Shown: positions 28,138 through 37,938, counted from the first letter of the stretch. The stretch is DNA of 63,462 bases from Anoxybacillus thermarum (GCF_000836725.1 NZ_JXTH01000008.1:1-63462); one strand, 5' to 3'. Numbers and translations: made by a program. The notes: generated by a model from the sequence alone, not told the origin.

Positions 28138-29240
28138 TGTTGCTCGACCCCGGTAATCATATTTGCCACAAGTTGTGGAGTAGCTTCAACGATATCGTCT
28201 GGCACGTTTTGCCCGTGTGTCATATACGCTGTACCGATGCCGCATTGAACCATCATATTTAACATCGCCCCATGTCGACTCGTTTCGTCTATTTTCGTGA
28301 AAATAAATTTATGAATCGGAATGAGGGAAAACTGTGTATAAATTTCTTTCATATCTCGCCATTTCGCTGTTAACGATAAGACAAGAAATGTTTCCATTTC
28401 TTCGTTAAAATCGATCATTTCTTTTAAATCGTTCACATATTGGACGTTGCGAAAATTTCTTCCGGCCGTATCAATAAAAACAATATCGTACGATGTAAGC
28501 TTCTCTTTCGCTTGGCGGAAATCGTCAAGATTGTAACATACTTCAATTGGCACGTTTAAAATTTTTGCATACGTTTTTAGTTGATCAATCGCCGCAATGC
28601 GATACGTATCCGTCGTAATAAACGCCACTTTTTTTCCATGTTTAATAACGCAATCAGCTGCCATTTTCGCCAGCGTCGTCGTTTTCCCAACCCCCGTTGG
28701 CCCAACAACGTTAACGAATTTTTTTTGAAAAGAAATACCCCCGAACGAAAGAGAAGATAATGTGTTTACAATTTCCTCATAAAGCCATTTCTTTACTTCA
28801 TCATACGATCCGTTCGCACTCGATGTGTACCATCGTTGCAACAAAGTAGACATGAACATCGCTCGCACATCATCGCTTATTTCTTGATCAATTAAATGGG
28901 CATCTATTGCTTTCAACGGAGCGGGATAATGCTCAATCCCCCCTCCTTGTGACAACTGGCGGATCGTCGCTTTTAATTCATGAATTTCTTTTAACAGCTG
29001 TTCATCACGCAACGGTTCTGCGCGCTCTTTTCGTTTTTCTTTCATTTTTTGAACAGGCGGAGTGGTTGGCTTTGGTTCAACGGCAGCAATCACTTCAATA
29101 TTTTTTCGGGAAAACAGGCCAAGAAATCCCTTTTTTTGTACGACTTTCGAATTTAAAATAACGGCATCATTTCCAAGTTCCGCGCGAATCATTTTCATCG
29201 CTTCTGGCATAGACGAAGCAACAAACTTTTTTACTTTCAT
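28134..29240 (-). CDS. flhF: Flagellar SRP-like GTPase FlhF
   Basis: Third GTPase of the SRP family, recruits early flagellar parts to the right place in the membrane. A basic B domain (about 1-105) is followed by the N and G domains; GTPase motifs are [43 protein letters not shown] and FTKIDET. The 368-residue length is normal. It starts four bases inside the flhA end and its stop overlaps flhG, so flhA-flhF-flhG are translated as a chain. Confidence 0.96.
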   Translation of the reverse strand: MKVKKFVASSMPEAMKMIRAELGNDAVILNSKVVQKKGFLGLFSRKNIEVIAAVEPKPTTPPVQKMKEKRKERAEPLRDEQLLKEIHELKATIRQLSQGGGIEHYPAPLKAIDAHLIDQEISDDVRAMFMSTLLQRWYTSSANGSYDEVKKWLYEEIVNTLSSLSFGGISFQKKFVNVVGPTGVGKTTTLAKMAADCVIKHGKKVAFITTDTYRIAAIDQLKTYAKILNVPIEVCYNLDDFRQAKEKLTSYDIVFIDTAGRNFRNVQYVNDLKEMIDFNEEMETFLVLSLTAKWRDMKEIYTQFSLIPIHKFIFTKIDETSRHGAMLNMMVQCGIGTAYMTHGQNVPDDIVEATPQLVANMITGVEQQ

Positions 29241-31273
29241 TCCACATTCACCACCCCAACACTTTGAACTTCCACATTTGCTTCAAGTTCATTATACGAC
29301 AAGACCGGAACGTGACGGAAATATCGTTCGGTTAATTGTCTAACATACATGCGCACAGCTGGAGAGCATAGTAAAATTGGCGATTGATCTTGAAACGGAA
29401 ATTGTTCAATTTGCATCGCTATTGCTTCAATAATCGCTTGTGAAACAACCGGATCAAGCGCTAAATAATTACCATGTTCCGTTTGTTGCACACCTTCGGC
29501 AATCATTTTTTCAACTTTTCCTGATAATGTAATGACACGCAACGGCTGTCCTTCCACAACATACTGGCTCGTAATTTGACGTGCAAGCGCTTGACGAACG
29601 TATTCTGTTAAAAGATCTGGATCTGTTGTCATTCTTCCAAAATCAGCAAGCGTTTCAAAAATAACCGGCAAATTGCGGATTGATACTTTTTCACGTAGTA
29701 AATTCGCAAGCACTTTTTGAATGTCGCCAACCGATAGTGGATTTGGCGTCACTTCTTCGACTAAAATTGGATACGACTCTTTGACATGATCGATTAACTG
29801 CTTCGTTTCTTGACGACCGAGTAACTCATGCGCATGCGCTTTTAACAGTTCGGTGATATGCGTCGATACGACAGATGGCGGATCAACGACTGTATATCCA
29901 AACATTTCGGCTCGCTCTTTCATTTCTTCAGAAATCCATTTCGCTGGCAAGCCGAACGCTGGTTCAATCGTATCGATTCCTTCAATGGAATCATCATCAA
30001 CGCCTGGGCTCATCGCTAAATAATGATCAAGCAACAACTCGCCACGCGCCACTTCATTTCCTTTAATTTTTAGTCGATATTCATTCGGCTGCAGTTGAAT
30101 GTTATCACGAATGCGAACAACAGGAATGACAATGCCAAGCTCTAAAGCAAGTTGGCGCCGAATCATCACGATACGATCTAATAAATCTCCGCCTTGATTA
30201 GCGTCAGCGAGTGGAATGAGTCCGTACCCAAACTCAAATTCAATTGGATCGACACTTAATAAACTCACAACACTTTCTGGACTTTTCATTTGATCCATTT
30301 CGATTTCTTCCTCTGTCTCTTCTGTTGTTGTTTCTGCCACACGAGCTTGTTTTGTCAATTGATATGCGCCGAAAGCAAGCAGAGAAGCAATCGGAATCGT
30401 TAACAAATCATTAATCGGGGTAAACAACCCGAGTAAAAAAATAGTCCCCGCTGTGACGTATAACATTTTCGGATACGCAAACAGCTGCCGCACAATGTCG
30501 GCACCTAAATTATCATCAGAGGCTGCACGGGTGACAACAATCCCTGTGGCCGTTGAAATTAATAACGCCGGAATTTGGCTAACAATTCCGTCCCCAACCG
30601 TTAATAGCGTATATCTTCTTGCTGCTTCCCCAATGTCCATCCCTTGTTGCACCATGCCGATGACGATTCCAAATAACATGTTAATTAATACAATAATAAT
30701 TCCTGCGATCGCGTCGCCTTTTACGAATTTACTTGCTCCGTCCATCGCACCGTAAAAATCCGCTTCTTGCGCAATTTTTTCACGTCGTTCTCTCGCTTGT
30801 TGTTCGGAGATAATGCCGGCATTTAAATCGGCGTCAATGCTCATTTGTTTTCCCGGCATCGCATCGAGCGTAAAACGAGCCGCAACTTCTGATACGCGCT
30901 CCGCCCCTTTTGTAATGACGACAAATTGAATAATAATTAAAATTAAAAAGACAACAAAACCAACAACAACATTTCCACCGATGACGAACGTTCCAAACGT
31001 TTCAACGACTCCCCCTGCTTCTCCTCTGCTCAAAATCGAGCGAGTCGTTGAAACGTTCAAACCGAGGCGAAATAATGTAAGCAAAAGGAGAAGCGAAGGG
31101 AAGATCGAAAATTGAAGCGGTTCGCGCATATTCATCGATGTTAAGAGAACGAGCAACGCAAGAGAAATATTCATAATAATGAGGATGCTGAGCAACCATG
31201 ATGGTAGAGGGATGATGAGCATCGCTACAATTAATACAACCATAAGTAATACAGATAAGTCCCTTGCCGACAT
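29237..31273 (-). CDS. flhA: Flagellar export gate protein FlhA
   Basis: Largest membrane protein of the flagellar type III export gate; its cytoplasmic ring receives chaperone-bound substrates. About eight membrane helices fill residues 5-305, with the FHIPEP-type motif RFTLDAMPGKQMSIDADLNAG in the cytoplasmic loop (about 147-167). The cytoplasmic domain (about 330-678) follows an acidic linker (TTEETEEEIEMDQ). At 678 residues it is full length. GGAG before the ATG supports the start. Confidence 0.97.
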   Translation of the reverse strand: MSARDLSVLLMVVLIVAMLIIPLPSWLLSILIIMNISLALLVLLTSMNMREPLQFSIFPSLLLLLTLFRLGLNVSTTRSILSRGEAGGVVETFGTFVIGGNVVVGFVVFLILIIIQFVVITKGAERVSEVAARFTLDAMPGKQMSIDADLNAGIISEQQARERREKIAQEADFYGAMDGASKFVKGDAIAGIIIVLINMLFGIVIGMVQQGMDIGEAARRYTLLTVGDGIVSQIPALLISTATGIVVTRAASDDNLGADIVRQLFAYPKMLYVTAGTIFLLGLFTPINDLLTIPIASLLAFGAYQLTKQARVAETTTEETEEEIEMDQMKSPESVVSLLSVDPIEFEFGYGLIPLADANQGGDLLDRIVMIRRQLALELGIVIPVVRIRDNIQLQPNEYRLKIKGNEVARGELLLDHYLAMSPGVDDDSIEGIDTIEPAFGLPAKWISEEMKERAEMFGYTVVDPPSVVSTHITELLKAHAHELLGRQETKQLIDHVKESYPILVEEVTPNPLSVGDIQKVLANLLREKVSIRNLPVIFETLADFGRMTTDPDLLTEYVRQALARQITSQYVVEGQPLRVITLSGKVEKMIAEGVQQTEHGNYLALDPVVSQAIIEAIAMQIEQFPFQDQSPILLCSPAVRMYVRQLTERYFRHVPVLSYNELEANVEVQSVGVVNVE

Positions 31274-31304
31274 AAACGTTCTCTCCTGTTCACATACATA
31301 AGAA

Positions 31305-32387
31305 TTAAAGTTTATTTTTCGTTTTATAAACGTACGCTAAAATTTCTGCTACCGCTTTAAAAAAGGCTTCCGGAATAACCATCCCGACATCTGTTTGATC
31401 GTATAATGCGCGCGCAAGCGGGCGGTTTTCAACAATGATCACATCATTTTTTTTTGCAATATCTTTTATTTTTTGCGCCATATAGTCCGCCCCTTTGGCG
31501 ACAACGATCGGGGCATCTGCTTGTTGTTCATCATACTTTAACGCCACAGCAAAATGCGTTGGATTTGTAATGACAACATCCGCTTTCGGCACTTCTTGCA
31601 TCATGCGGCGCATCGCCATTTCCCGCTGTTTTTGCTTAATGCGCGATTTAATGAGGGGATCCCCTTCCGTCTTTTTATATTCATCTTTGATATCTTGTTT
31701 TGACATACGAATATTTTTTTCAAAATCGTACCGTTGATACAAATAATCAAACATCGAAAGAAAAAGTAAGGCGACAGAAGCAACGAGCCCCATTTGAATC
31801 GTTAAACGTCCAAGCGTGATCGCGCTAGCACCGATCGATTTATGGGATAGCGATAAAATATCCTCCATGTGCAACCATAAAACTGAAAATGTTACAACGC
31901 CAACAAACAGCACTTTTAAAATCGATTTTAACAATTCGACAAGTGCACGGAGCGAAAAAATGCGCTTGAATCCTTGAATCGGATCGAGTTTACTTAGTTT
32001 CATTTGCAACGGTTCCGTCGTAAATAAAAAGCCAACTTGCACAAAATTGGCAAATAGCGCTGCGGCAATTGCGGCTAAAAAAATCGGTCCAACGAGCATT
32101 GCAAGCTGACGAAGAAGATCAACGAAAATCAGCTGCACAGAATCAACCGTCACATCCATAAAAAAATAATGTTGAAAAGATTGACGAAACAGTCGGACAA
32201 TTGCATCTCCCCACACGCCCGAGGAAAACGAGAGAGTGAGAAAAACGACGAGCATTAAAAAAGCAGCAGTCGCATCAGCACTCTTCGCTACTTGTCCTTT
32301 TTTGCGCACTTCTTGCCGTTTTCTCGGCGTTGCTTTTTCCGTTTTTTCTCCAGCGAAAAACTGTAAATCAACCGACAGCCAGCCCAC
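31305..32387 (-). CDS. flhB: Flagellar export switch protein FlhB
   Basis: Export gate protein that changes substrate class from rod-hook to filament after self-cleavage. N-terminus VDLQFFAGEKTEKATPRKRQEVRKKGQVAKS, four membrane helices (about 40-215), a linker helix, then the cytoplasmic domain with the autocleavage motif NPTH (cut between Asn275 and Pro276). Length 360. It starts with GTG at 32387, eight bases after AGGGGG inside the end of fliR. Compare ylqH at 59217-59483, which resembles its cytoplasmic domain without NPTH. Confidence 0.97.
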   Translation of the reverse strand: MGWLSVDLQFFAGEKTEKATPRKRQEVRKKGQVAKSADATAAFLMLVVFLTLSFSSGVWGDAIVRLFRQSFQHYFFMDVTVDSVQLIFVDLLRQLAMLVGPIFLAAIAAALFANFVQVGFLFTTEPLQMKLSKLDPIQGFKRIFSLRALVELLKSILKVLFVGVVTFSVLWLHMEDILSLSHKSIGASAITLGRLTIQMGLVASVALLFLSMFDYLYQRYDFEKNIRMSKQDIKDEYKKTEGDPLIKSRIKQKQREMAMRRMMQEVPKADVVITNPTHFAVALKYDEQQADAPIVVAKGADYMAQKIKDIAKKNDVIIVENRPLARALYDQTDVGMVIPEAFFKAVAEILAYVYKTKNKL

Positions 32388-32388
32388 G

Positions 32389-33159
32389 TTACGCGCCCCC
32401 TAACAGCTTCATCATGCCGCGCATCGACGTAAAAGTGAATTCAAACAGTTGTTTTGTTACGACAAACATGCTTGAAAATACAATGACGAACAAAACAAAA
32501 CTAACGATAATTTTCACGGGTAATCCAATCACAAAAATGTTCATCTGCGGAACGGTGCGCGCAACAATCCCAAGCGCTACATCCACTAAAAATAAACAGC
32601 CGACAATGGGAATGGCCATTTGTAACGCAATGACAAACATCGCTTGAAATAAACGAACCACCTGTTCTGCGATTTGTCCATTTCCAAAAGAAATGAGACG
32701 CTCGAGCGGAATAAACTGATAACTATAAAAAATACCGTCTAACAACAAATGATGTCCATTGACGGCAAGTAAAAAAAACAAAGCGATCGTATACAAATAT
32801 TGTCCCATTAATGGGCTTTGTGCGCCTGTTTGTGGATCGATGACGTTTGCAATGGCAAATCCCATTTGAAAATCAATGAGTCCGCCCGCAATTTGAATCG
32901 ACGACATGATAATAAACGCAACAAGCCCAATCAACAGCCCGATAAGCACTTCTTTGATTAGCAACATCATATACATTCCGTCAATATCGATCGGTTTCGG
33001 ATCAAGTGAAAAAAACATGATCCAACTAATGAAAAAGGCAAAACCGATTTTATGAACGTTTGGCACGTTTCGATAAGAGAAAAGCGGCATCGTCGCAAAA
33101 AAGGAAGCGACGCGCGCAAAAATAAGCAAAAACGTTGGTACATACGTGTATAACTCCAT
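32389..33159 (-). CDS. fliR: Flagellar export gate protein FliR
   Basis: Membrane component of the FliP-FliQ-FliR export core. About six hydrophobic segments across 256 residues; PTFLLIFARVASFFATMPLF near the start and NIFVIGLPVKIIVSFVLFVIVFS near the end are family features. The open frame begins at 33168, overlapping fliQ, but ATG 33159 sits eight bases after AGGA and gives the usual start MELYTYVPTF. It ends one base before flhB. Confidence 0.95.
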   Translation of the reverse strand: MELYTYVPTFLLIFARVASFFATMPLFSYRNVPNVHKIGFAFFISWIMFFSLDPKPIDIDGMYMMLLIKEVLIGLLIGLVAFIIMSSIQIAGGLIDFQMGFAIANVIDPQTGAQSPLMGQYLYTIALFFLLAVNGHHLLLDGIFYSYQFIPLERLISFGNGQIAEQVVRLFQAMFVIALQMAIPIVGCLFLVDVALGIVARTVPQMNIFVIGLPVKIIVSFVLFVIVFSSMFVVTKQLFEFTFTSMRGMMKLLGGA

Positions 33160-33164
33160 ACGCT

Positions 33165-33434
33165 TCATCCTACAAATTTACTTAAGTTACTAAAAATATT
33201 GTATGCATACGAAATCATGCGCGAAAGCATCCACGGCCCGAAAAAAACGAGACCGATGAGGACAGCGACAATTTTTGGAACAAACGCTAACGTCTGTTCT
33301 TGAATTTGCGTCGTTGCTTGCAAAATGCTGACAAACAATCCGACCGCAAGCGCAAGCAACATGAGCGGCCCACATATGACGAGCACCATATACACACCGC
33401 GTTCCGCCACTTGAATGACAAAATCGGGACTCAT
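33165..33434 (-). CDS. fliQ: Flagellar export gate protein FliQ
   Basis: Small membrane protein with two helices (about 14-38 and 50-72) that packs around FliP and FliR in the export gate. The conserved block SILQATTQIQEQTLAFVPKIVAVL is intact. The frame opens three codons earlier with GTG, but that is part of the AGGTGGG ribosome site; ATG 33434 gives the standard 89 residues. Confidence 0.96.
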   Translation of the reverse strand: MSPDFVIQVAERGVYMVLVICGPLMLLALAVGLFVSILQATTQIQEQTLAFVPKIVAVLIGLVFFGPWMLSRMISYAYNIFSNLSKFVG

Positions 33435-33448
33435 TTTTCCCACCTACT

Positions 33449-34114
33449 TTAAAAGCTTTCTAATAATGATTTCACAACTAAATACCAACCGTCTACAAGA
33501 ACAAATAATAAAATTTTAAACGGCAACGAAATCATGACTGGCGGCAACATCATCATCCCCATCGACATTAATACACTGGCAACGATCATATCAATCACTA
33601 AAAACGGGATGAATAACATAAAGCCGATTTGAAAAGCCGTTTTCAACTCGCTAATCGCAAAAGCAGGTACAAGAGCGGACATCGGAATCTCTTGCACTGT
33701 TTTTGGCTGTTCAGCCCCTGCGTAGCTTAAAAATAAAGCTAAATCTTTTTGCCGCGTATGTTTGCTCATAAAATCTTTTAATGGTGCTTCGGCTCGTTCG
33801 TATGCTTGTTCTAAGTTAATTTTTTCATCAAATAACGGCTGTAGAGCATCACGGTTAATTTGTTGAAATGTCGGTGCCATAATAAAAAATGTTAAAAATA
33901 GCGATAGCCCGATGATCACTTGGTTTGGCGGCATTTGTTGCGTGCCGAGCGCTGTTCTGACAAACGACAAGACGATGACGATGCGCGTAAACGATGTCAC
34001 CATAATTAAAATGCCCGGTGCAATCGACAACACGGTTAACAACAATAACAGCTTCACAGATGTCGCTACATTGTCAGGGGCACTATTGTTAAAAAACTGC
34101 ATCACTTCATTCAT
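33449..34114 (-). CDS. fliP: Flagellar export gate protein FliP
   Basis: Forms the pentameric core of the export channel. The 221-residue product shows four membrane segments and the family motifs SIAPGILIMVTSFTRIVIVLSFVRTALGTQQ, PPNQVIIGLSLFLTFFIM and FMLFIPFLVIDMIVASVLMSMGMMMLPP. No cleavable signal peptide is obvious, unlike in enteric FliP. Its start overlaps the end of fliO by eight bases. Confidence 0.97.
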   Translation of the reverse strand: MNEVMQFFNNSAPDNVATSVKLLLLLTVLSIAPGILIMVTSFTRIVIVLSFVRTALGTQQMPPNQVIIGLSLFLTFFIMAPTFQQINRDALQPLFDEKINLEQAYERAEAPLKDFMSKHTRQKDLALFLSYAGAEQPKTVQEIPMSALVPAFAISELKTAFQIGFMLFIPFLVIDMIVASVLMSMGMMMLPPVMISLPFKILLFVLVDGWYLVVKSLLESF

Positions 34115-34733
34115 GTGGATCCCTTTCTTTTTCTAGCGCTCTCATCGCTTTTTTTCGCTCTTCAGCTAGCCGTTGTAACTCGCGATCAAATAACTGGCGA
34201 AAACGAGGTTCGCTCGCTTTTCGCTGCCAAAGCGACTGGAGCAATTTCCATACGCTCGTATCAAGCAATGAATCAAGCCGCGCTTCATGTTGCTTCAGCA
34301 ACTCCTCGATTTCTTGTTCGTCCGTAATTTCTTTCAATAAATGGATCGATTCCCCTACACCGACGACAAACACACGTCGACCAACTTTCACAATTTGAAT
34401 CGTTCGATTCGTTCCTAAACTTGTCCCGCCTAAATGTTGAATAAGCCCTTTTCGCTCATAAAATCGGTTTTGTTTATTTAGCCATTTTAAAAGAGCATAT
34501 AACAAAAACACAACAAAAGCCGTTGCAGCGATTAGTTTGGCAAAATCCGAAAACGTAATCGGATCCGGCTGGACAACTGTTTCCGCTTTCGTTGCCTCGT
34601 TCTTCTGTTGTTCTTTACACTTTTCTGGATGCTCTACACATTCTTTAACGCTATTCGTTTGTTCTGCAAAAGCAGGGGAAACTGCTTGCAGAACAACGAA
34701 CGCGCACAACATCATGATGCGAATATAGCGCAA
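34107..34733 (-). CDS. fliO: Flagellar biosynthesis protein FliO (FliZ of Bacillus)
   Basis: Membrane protein that helps assemble the FliP ring. Here 208 residues: a cleavable-looking signal peptide (about 1-24, ending SPAFAEQ), a short outer segment with two cysteines (ECVEHPEKCKEQ), one membrane helix (about 62-85), and a cytoplasmic FliO domain (LIQHLGGTSLGTNRTIQIVKVGRRVFVVGVGES) with a charged tail. Starts with TTG at 34733, six bases after GAGGTGG. It sits between cheY and fliP as in B. subtilis. Confidence 0.9.
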   Translation of the reverse strand: MRYIRIMMLCAFVVLQAVSPAFAEQTNSVKECVEHPEKCKEQQKNEATKAETVVQPDPITFSDFAKLIAATAFVVFLLYALLKWLNKQNRFYERKGLIQHLGGTSLGTNRTIQIVKVGRRVFVVGVGESIHLLKEITDEQEIEELLKQHEARLDSLLDTSVWKLLQSLWQRKASEPRFRQLFDRELQRLAEERKKAMRALEKERDPHE

Positions 34734-34745
34734 TGAATTCCACCT

Positions 34746-35105
34746 CTAACCGAGCGTTTTATTAATGGCTTCAATGACGCGATCTGCTTGGAACGGCTTG
34801 ACGATAAAGTCTTTTGCTCCTGCTTGAATCGCATCAATAACCATCGCTTGTTGCCCCATGGCCGAACACATAATGACTTTTGCGTTGCTATCAATTTTTT
34901 TAATTTCTTTCAACGCTGTAATGCCGTCCATTTCTGGCATCGTAATGTCCATTGTGACTAAGTCTGGACGAAACTCTTTATATTTTTCTACCGCTTGCGC
35001 TCCATCAGCTGCCTCAGCAACGACTTCATGTCCGTTTTTCGTTAAAATATCTTTAATCATCATTCTCATAAATGCTGCATCATCAACAATTAAAATTCTC
35101 GCCAT
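34746..35105 (-). CDS. cheY: Chemotaxis response regulator CheY
   Basis: Receiver that, when phosphorylated by CheA, binds FliM/FliY and, in Bacillus, promotes counter-clockwise rotation. The 119 residues have the acidic pair in ILIVDDAAFMRMMI, phospho-Asp in LVTMDITMPEMDG (about residue 54), the Ser/Thr of MCSAMGQQ and the lysine of FIVKPFQ. The frame opens six codons upstream; ATG 35105 lies ten bases after GGGAGG and gives the family start MARILIVDD. Located directly after fliY. Confidence 0.97.
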   Translation of the reverse strand: MARILIVDDAAFMRMMIKDILTKNGHEVVAEAADGAQAVEKYKEFRPDLVTMDITMPEMDGITALKEIKKIDSNAKVIMCSAMGQQAMVIDAIQAGAKDFIVKPFQADRVIEAINKTLG

Positions 35106-35124
35106 TCTCCAATAACCTCCCAAA

Positions 35125-36276
35125 TTATCGTAATTTGTTTAATCGATCGCTCTGGCTAATAATGCTTGTCACGCGCACGCCAAAATTTTCATCGATGACA
35201 ACGACTTCGCCTTTGGCGATCAATTTATTGTTTACTAAAATGTCAACCGGTTCACCAGCCAGCTTATCGAGTTCGATAATGGACCCTGACGATAAACTTA
35301 AAATATCTTGAACAGAGCGCTTCGTTCGGCCAAGTTCTACCGTTACTTGCAACGGAATGTCAAGCAACATGTCGAGATTGCGCGATTCCGTCTCTGGCAA
35401 TGGCGCTGGTTCAAAACTTGCAAAAGCAACAGGCTGAACGTTGACAGGCTGCTGCACAGCTCCGGTTCCTACATGTTGAGGAGCTTCTTTTTGCGTTTGT
35501 TGAGCCGGTGAAGGCGCTTGTTGTGTTTGTGCGGATGGCGCGGTTTGACGTGGCTCATTCGTATTTATTGTAGCTGATGTTTGTGCGTTTGTACTAGACG
35601 GATTTAATAAATTTTCGACTAATTCTTTCGCAAAATGAATCGGAAGCAGCTGCATAATGTTCGAATCAATTAAGTTGCCTACTTTTAAACGAAACGATAC
35701 TTTTACAAGCACATCATCCGGTGGTAAATATTCAAACCCTTCTCCTTCTGATAAATCAAGCAAATGTAAACTCGGTGGAGAAATATCGACTTTTTTACTA
35801 AAAATCGTCGACATCGATGTGGCTGCAGAACCCATCATTTGGTTCATCGCTTCTTGCACGGCACTTAGCTGAATTTCATCCATGAACGCTGGTGGATTTG
35901 TTCCGTCTCCGCCCATCATTAAATCAGCAATAATGGCCGCGTCAGACTGCTTAATCACAAGCAAATTCGTTCCTAAAAATCCTTCCGTATAGCTCACTTG
36001 AATCGCCACATACGGATGTGGAAACTCTTCTGCCACTCGTGAACGCTCAATGAGTGAAACGCTCGGTGTTGTAATTTCCACTTTTTGATTTAATAACATC
36101 GAGAGCGCTGTCGCTGAACTACCAAACGAAATGTTTCCAATTTCACCAAGTGCATCTTGTTCGATCGGTGTTAACACTTCATCAATCGACATTGTGCTAG
36201 ACGGCATCGGGTCTTCGTCAATTCCTCGCAACAACGCATCAATCTCGTCTTGAGATAACATATCGTCACTCATCAT
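35125..36276 (-). CDS. fliY: Flagellar switch protein FliY (CheY-P phosphatase)
   Basis: Switch-complex protein combining a CheC-like phosphatase with a FliN-type C-terminus. N-terminal CheY-P-binding peptide MLSQDEIDALLRGI (about 6-19); two phosphatase motifs, DALGEIGNISFGSSATALS (about 38-56) and LSAVQEAMNQMMGSAATS (about 131-148); a Gln/Thr/Pro-rich linker (about 222-280); FliN domain LDMLLDIPLQVTVELGRTKRSV to the end. The second motif has Ala-Met between Glu and Asn and looks intact. Length 383. Overlaps the fliM stop. Confidence 0.95.
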   Translation of the reverse strand: MMSDDMLSQDEIDALLRGIDEDPMPSSTMSIDEVLTPIEQDALGEIGNISFGSSATALSMLLNQKVEITTPSVSLIERSRVAEEFPHPYVAIQVSYTEGFLGTNLLVIKQSDAAIIADLMMGGDGTNPPAFMDEIQLSAVQEAMNQMMGSAATSMSTIFSKKVDISPPSLHLLDLSEGEGFEYLPPDDVLVKVSFRLKVGNLIDSNIMQLLPIHFAKELVENLLNPSSTNAQTSATINTNEPRQTAPSAQTQQAPSPAQQTQKEAPQHVGTGAVQQPVNVQPVAFASFEPAPLPETESRNLDMLLDIPLQVTVELGRTKRSVQDILSLSSGSIIELDKLAGEPVDILVNNKLIAKGEVVVIDENFGVRVTSIISQSDRLNKLR

Positions 36277-37264
36277 CGCCGTCTTCCCCCTTTATCACAT
36301 CTAAAATTTGTACGGCTAATCGTTTATTCATTTTTCCGGGCTGTCCAATAAATTTCGGCACATCTCCTACTTTGATCACAAGCGGATCGCGCACGGTTTG
36401 ATCGAGTTGAATGACATCGCCAACGGAAAGTTGTAAAAATTCTTGGATAGAAATGGTCGATGTGCCAAGCTCTGCGATCATCGGCACTTTTGTTTGTTTT
36501 AATCGCTTTTGTAACGTCGCCACTTCCTCTGGTTCGCGCGCTTTTTTTTGCGTTTGCATCCAATAATGAACCGATAATTTCGGAATAATTGGTTCTAACA
36601 CAACATGCGGAATACAAATATTAATCATGCCGCTCGTATCACCAATTTGTGTATTTAATGAAATAACAACAACCGTCTCATTTGGTGATACCATTTGTAA
36701 AAACTGTGGATTTACTTCAAAATCTGTCAACATCGGGTCAATATCCGCCACCGACTCCCACGCTTCACGCAAGTTGCTAAACGCTTTTTCGAACAAATTT
36801 GACATAATTTTCGTTTCGATTTCTGTTAAGTTTTCAATTTTGTTCAAACTTACCCCTCTGCCGCCTAATACGCGATCAAGCATCGCATAAGCGATGTTTG
36901 GGTTCACTTCTAACAGCACGCGTCCATCAAGTGGAGGGACTTCAAATACTGTTAAAATCGTCATTTTCGGAATGGAACGAATAAATTCCTCATACGGCAG
37001 TTGGTCAGCCGATGCGACAGAAATTTGTACATATGTGCGCAACTGCGCTGAAAAAAATGTTGTTAATAATCGGGCGAAGTTTTCGTGTATGCGCGTTAAA
37101 CTGCGAATTTGATCTTTTGAAAACCGCAATGCCCGTTTAAAGTCATACACTTTTACTTTTTTCTCTGCTTCTTCCTTTTTTAACTCATCAGCGCTCATCT
37201 CTCCAGCAGATAGCGCCGCCAGCAACGCATCTATTTCACTTTGCGATAAAACTTCTCCTGACAC
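36266..37264 (-). CDS. fliM: Flagellar motor switch protein FliM
   Basis: C-ring protein that binds CheY-P and sets rotation direction. N-terminal CheY-binding peptide VLSQSEIDALLAAL, the middle domain starting VYDFKRALRFSKDQIRSLTRIHENFARLL, and a C-terminal FliN-like domain (VPMIAELGTSTISIQEFLQLSVGDVIQLD). The open frame begins at 37273, but GTG 37264 lies eight bases after AGGAGG and gives MSGEVLSQSE, the B. subtilis start as I recall, with 332 residues. Confidence 0.96.
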   Translation of the reverse strand: MSGEVLSQSEIDALLAALSAGEMSADELKKEEAEKKVKVYDFKRALRFSKDQIRSLTRIHENFARLLTTFFSAQLRTYVQISVASADQLPYEEFIRSIPKMTILTVFEVPPLDGRVLLEVNPNIAYAMLDRVLGGRGVSLNKIENLTEIETKIMSNLFEKAFSNLREAWESVADIDPMLTDFEVNPQFLQMVSPNETVVVISLNTQIGDTSGMINICIPHVVLEPIIPKLSVHYWMQTQKKAREPEEVATLQKRLKQTKVPMIAELGTSTISIQEFLQLSVGDVIQLDQTVRDPLVIKVGDVPKFIGQPGKMNKRLAVQILDVIKGEDGDDE

Positions 37265-37295
37265 CGTTCTCACCTCCTACTCCTATTCATTTTAT

Positions 37296-37724
37296 TTACT
37301 GGAGAATAAAGGAGGTTATATAAATTTTCTCAACTTTTCCTTCTTGCATCAGTTCATTAATGCGTTCACGCAATTTTTTCTCCAAAAGCAGTTTTCCTTG
37401 TTTTCCTTTAAACTGTTCCGCCGTCATTTCTGACAATTCTTCAATAATGATATTTTTAATTTGAAAATCGCGTTTCTCGGCTTCTTCTTTTGCTTTTTCG
37501 CTATCTGTTTGAATTTTAAACGCAATTTTAATAAAGCTGCCATCCATTAAATTCGTCATCATTTCCGGTACATCAAATGAGCTTGCAACAATTTCATCGA
37601 CCGTCGGTTCTTTCGGCTCATCGTTCCCCATAAACTTCATAACTACAACAAGTGCAACGACGCTAACGAGCGTAATAACCCCCATCACAATAAGCATCAT
37701 TTTTAACATTTTATTGTCTTTCAA
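37296..37724 (-). CDS. fliL: Flagellar basal body protein FliL
   Basis: Single-pass membrane protein near the stators. One N-terminal membrane helix (about residues 6-26), then an extracellular stomatin-like domain with IKIAFKIQTDSEKAKEEAEKRD and a C-terminal LREKINELMQ-type segment (RERINELMQEGKVEKIYITSFILQ). The ATG at 37742 would overlap swrD by 32 bases and carry the ribosome site in its coding part; TTG 37724, eight bases after GGAGGG, is preferred and gives 142 residues with a 14-base overlap. Confidence 0.9.
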   Translation of the reverse strand: MKDNKMLKMMLIVMGVITLVSVVALVVVMKFMGNDEPKEPTVDEIVASSFDVPEMMTNLMDGSFIKIAFKIQTDSEKAKEEAEKRDFQIKNIIIEELSEMTAEQFKGKQGKLLLEKKLRERINELMQEGKVEKIYITSFILQ

Positions 37725-37938
37725 CGTCGGATCCCTCCGCATCTCTCCTTAATCCGAGAACAGAAATGTTGCGATAAAACGTTTCTACTAATAACATAAC
37801 ATCTTCAACAGACTCCCGCACGACAAACTTTTTGCCATTCGTTAACGTAATCGTCGTATCGGGGAACGCTTCAACTTGCTCTATGTAAATGGCGTTTAAC
37901 GTAAAAGGTTTGCCGTTTAACCGCGTTAATCGAATCAT
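37711..37938 (-). CDS. swrD: SwrD (FlbD family) flagellar protein
   Basis: Small protein (75 residues) of the FlbD family, MIRLTRLNGKPFTLN... TTITLTNGKKFVVRESVEDVM. In B. subtilis SwrD (YlzI) raises motor power and is needed for swarming. The ATG at 37938 is the only possible start in this frame near the conserved N-terminus. The only Shine-Dalgarno is 26 bases away with a hairpin between (see separate entry). It lies between flgE and fliL as in B. subtilis. Confidence 0.93.
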   Translation of the reverse strand: MIRLTRLNGKPFTLNAIYIEQVEAFPDTTITLTNGKKFVVRESVEDVMLLVETFYRNISVLGLRRDAEGSDVERQ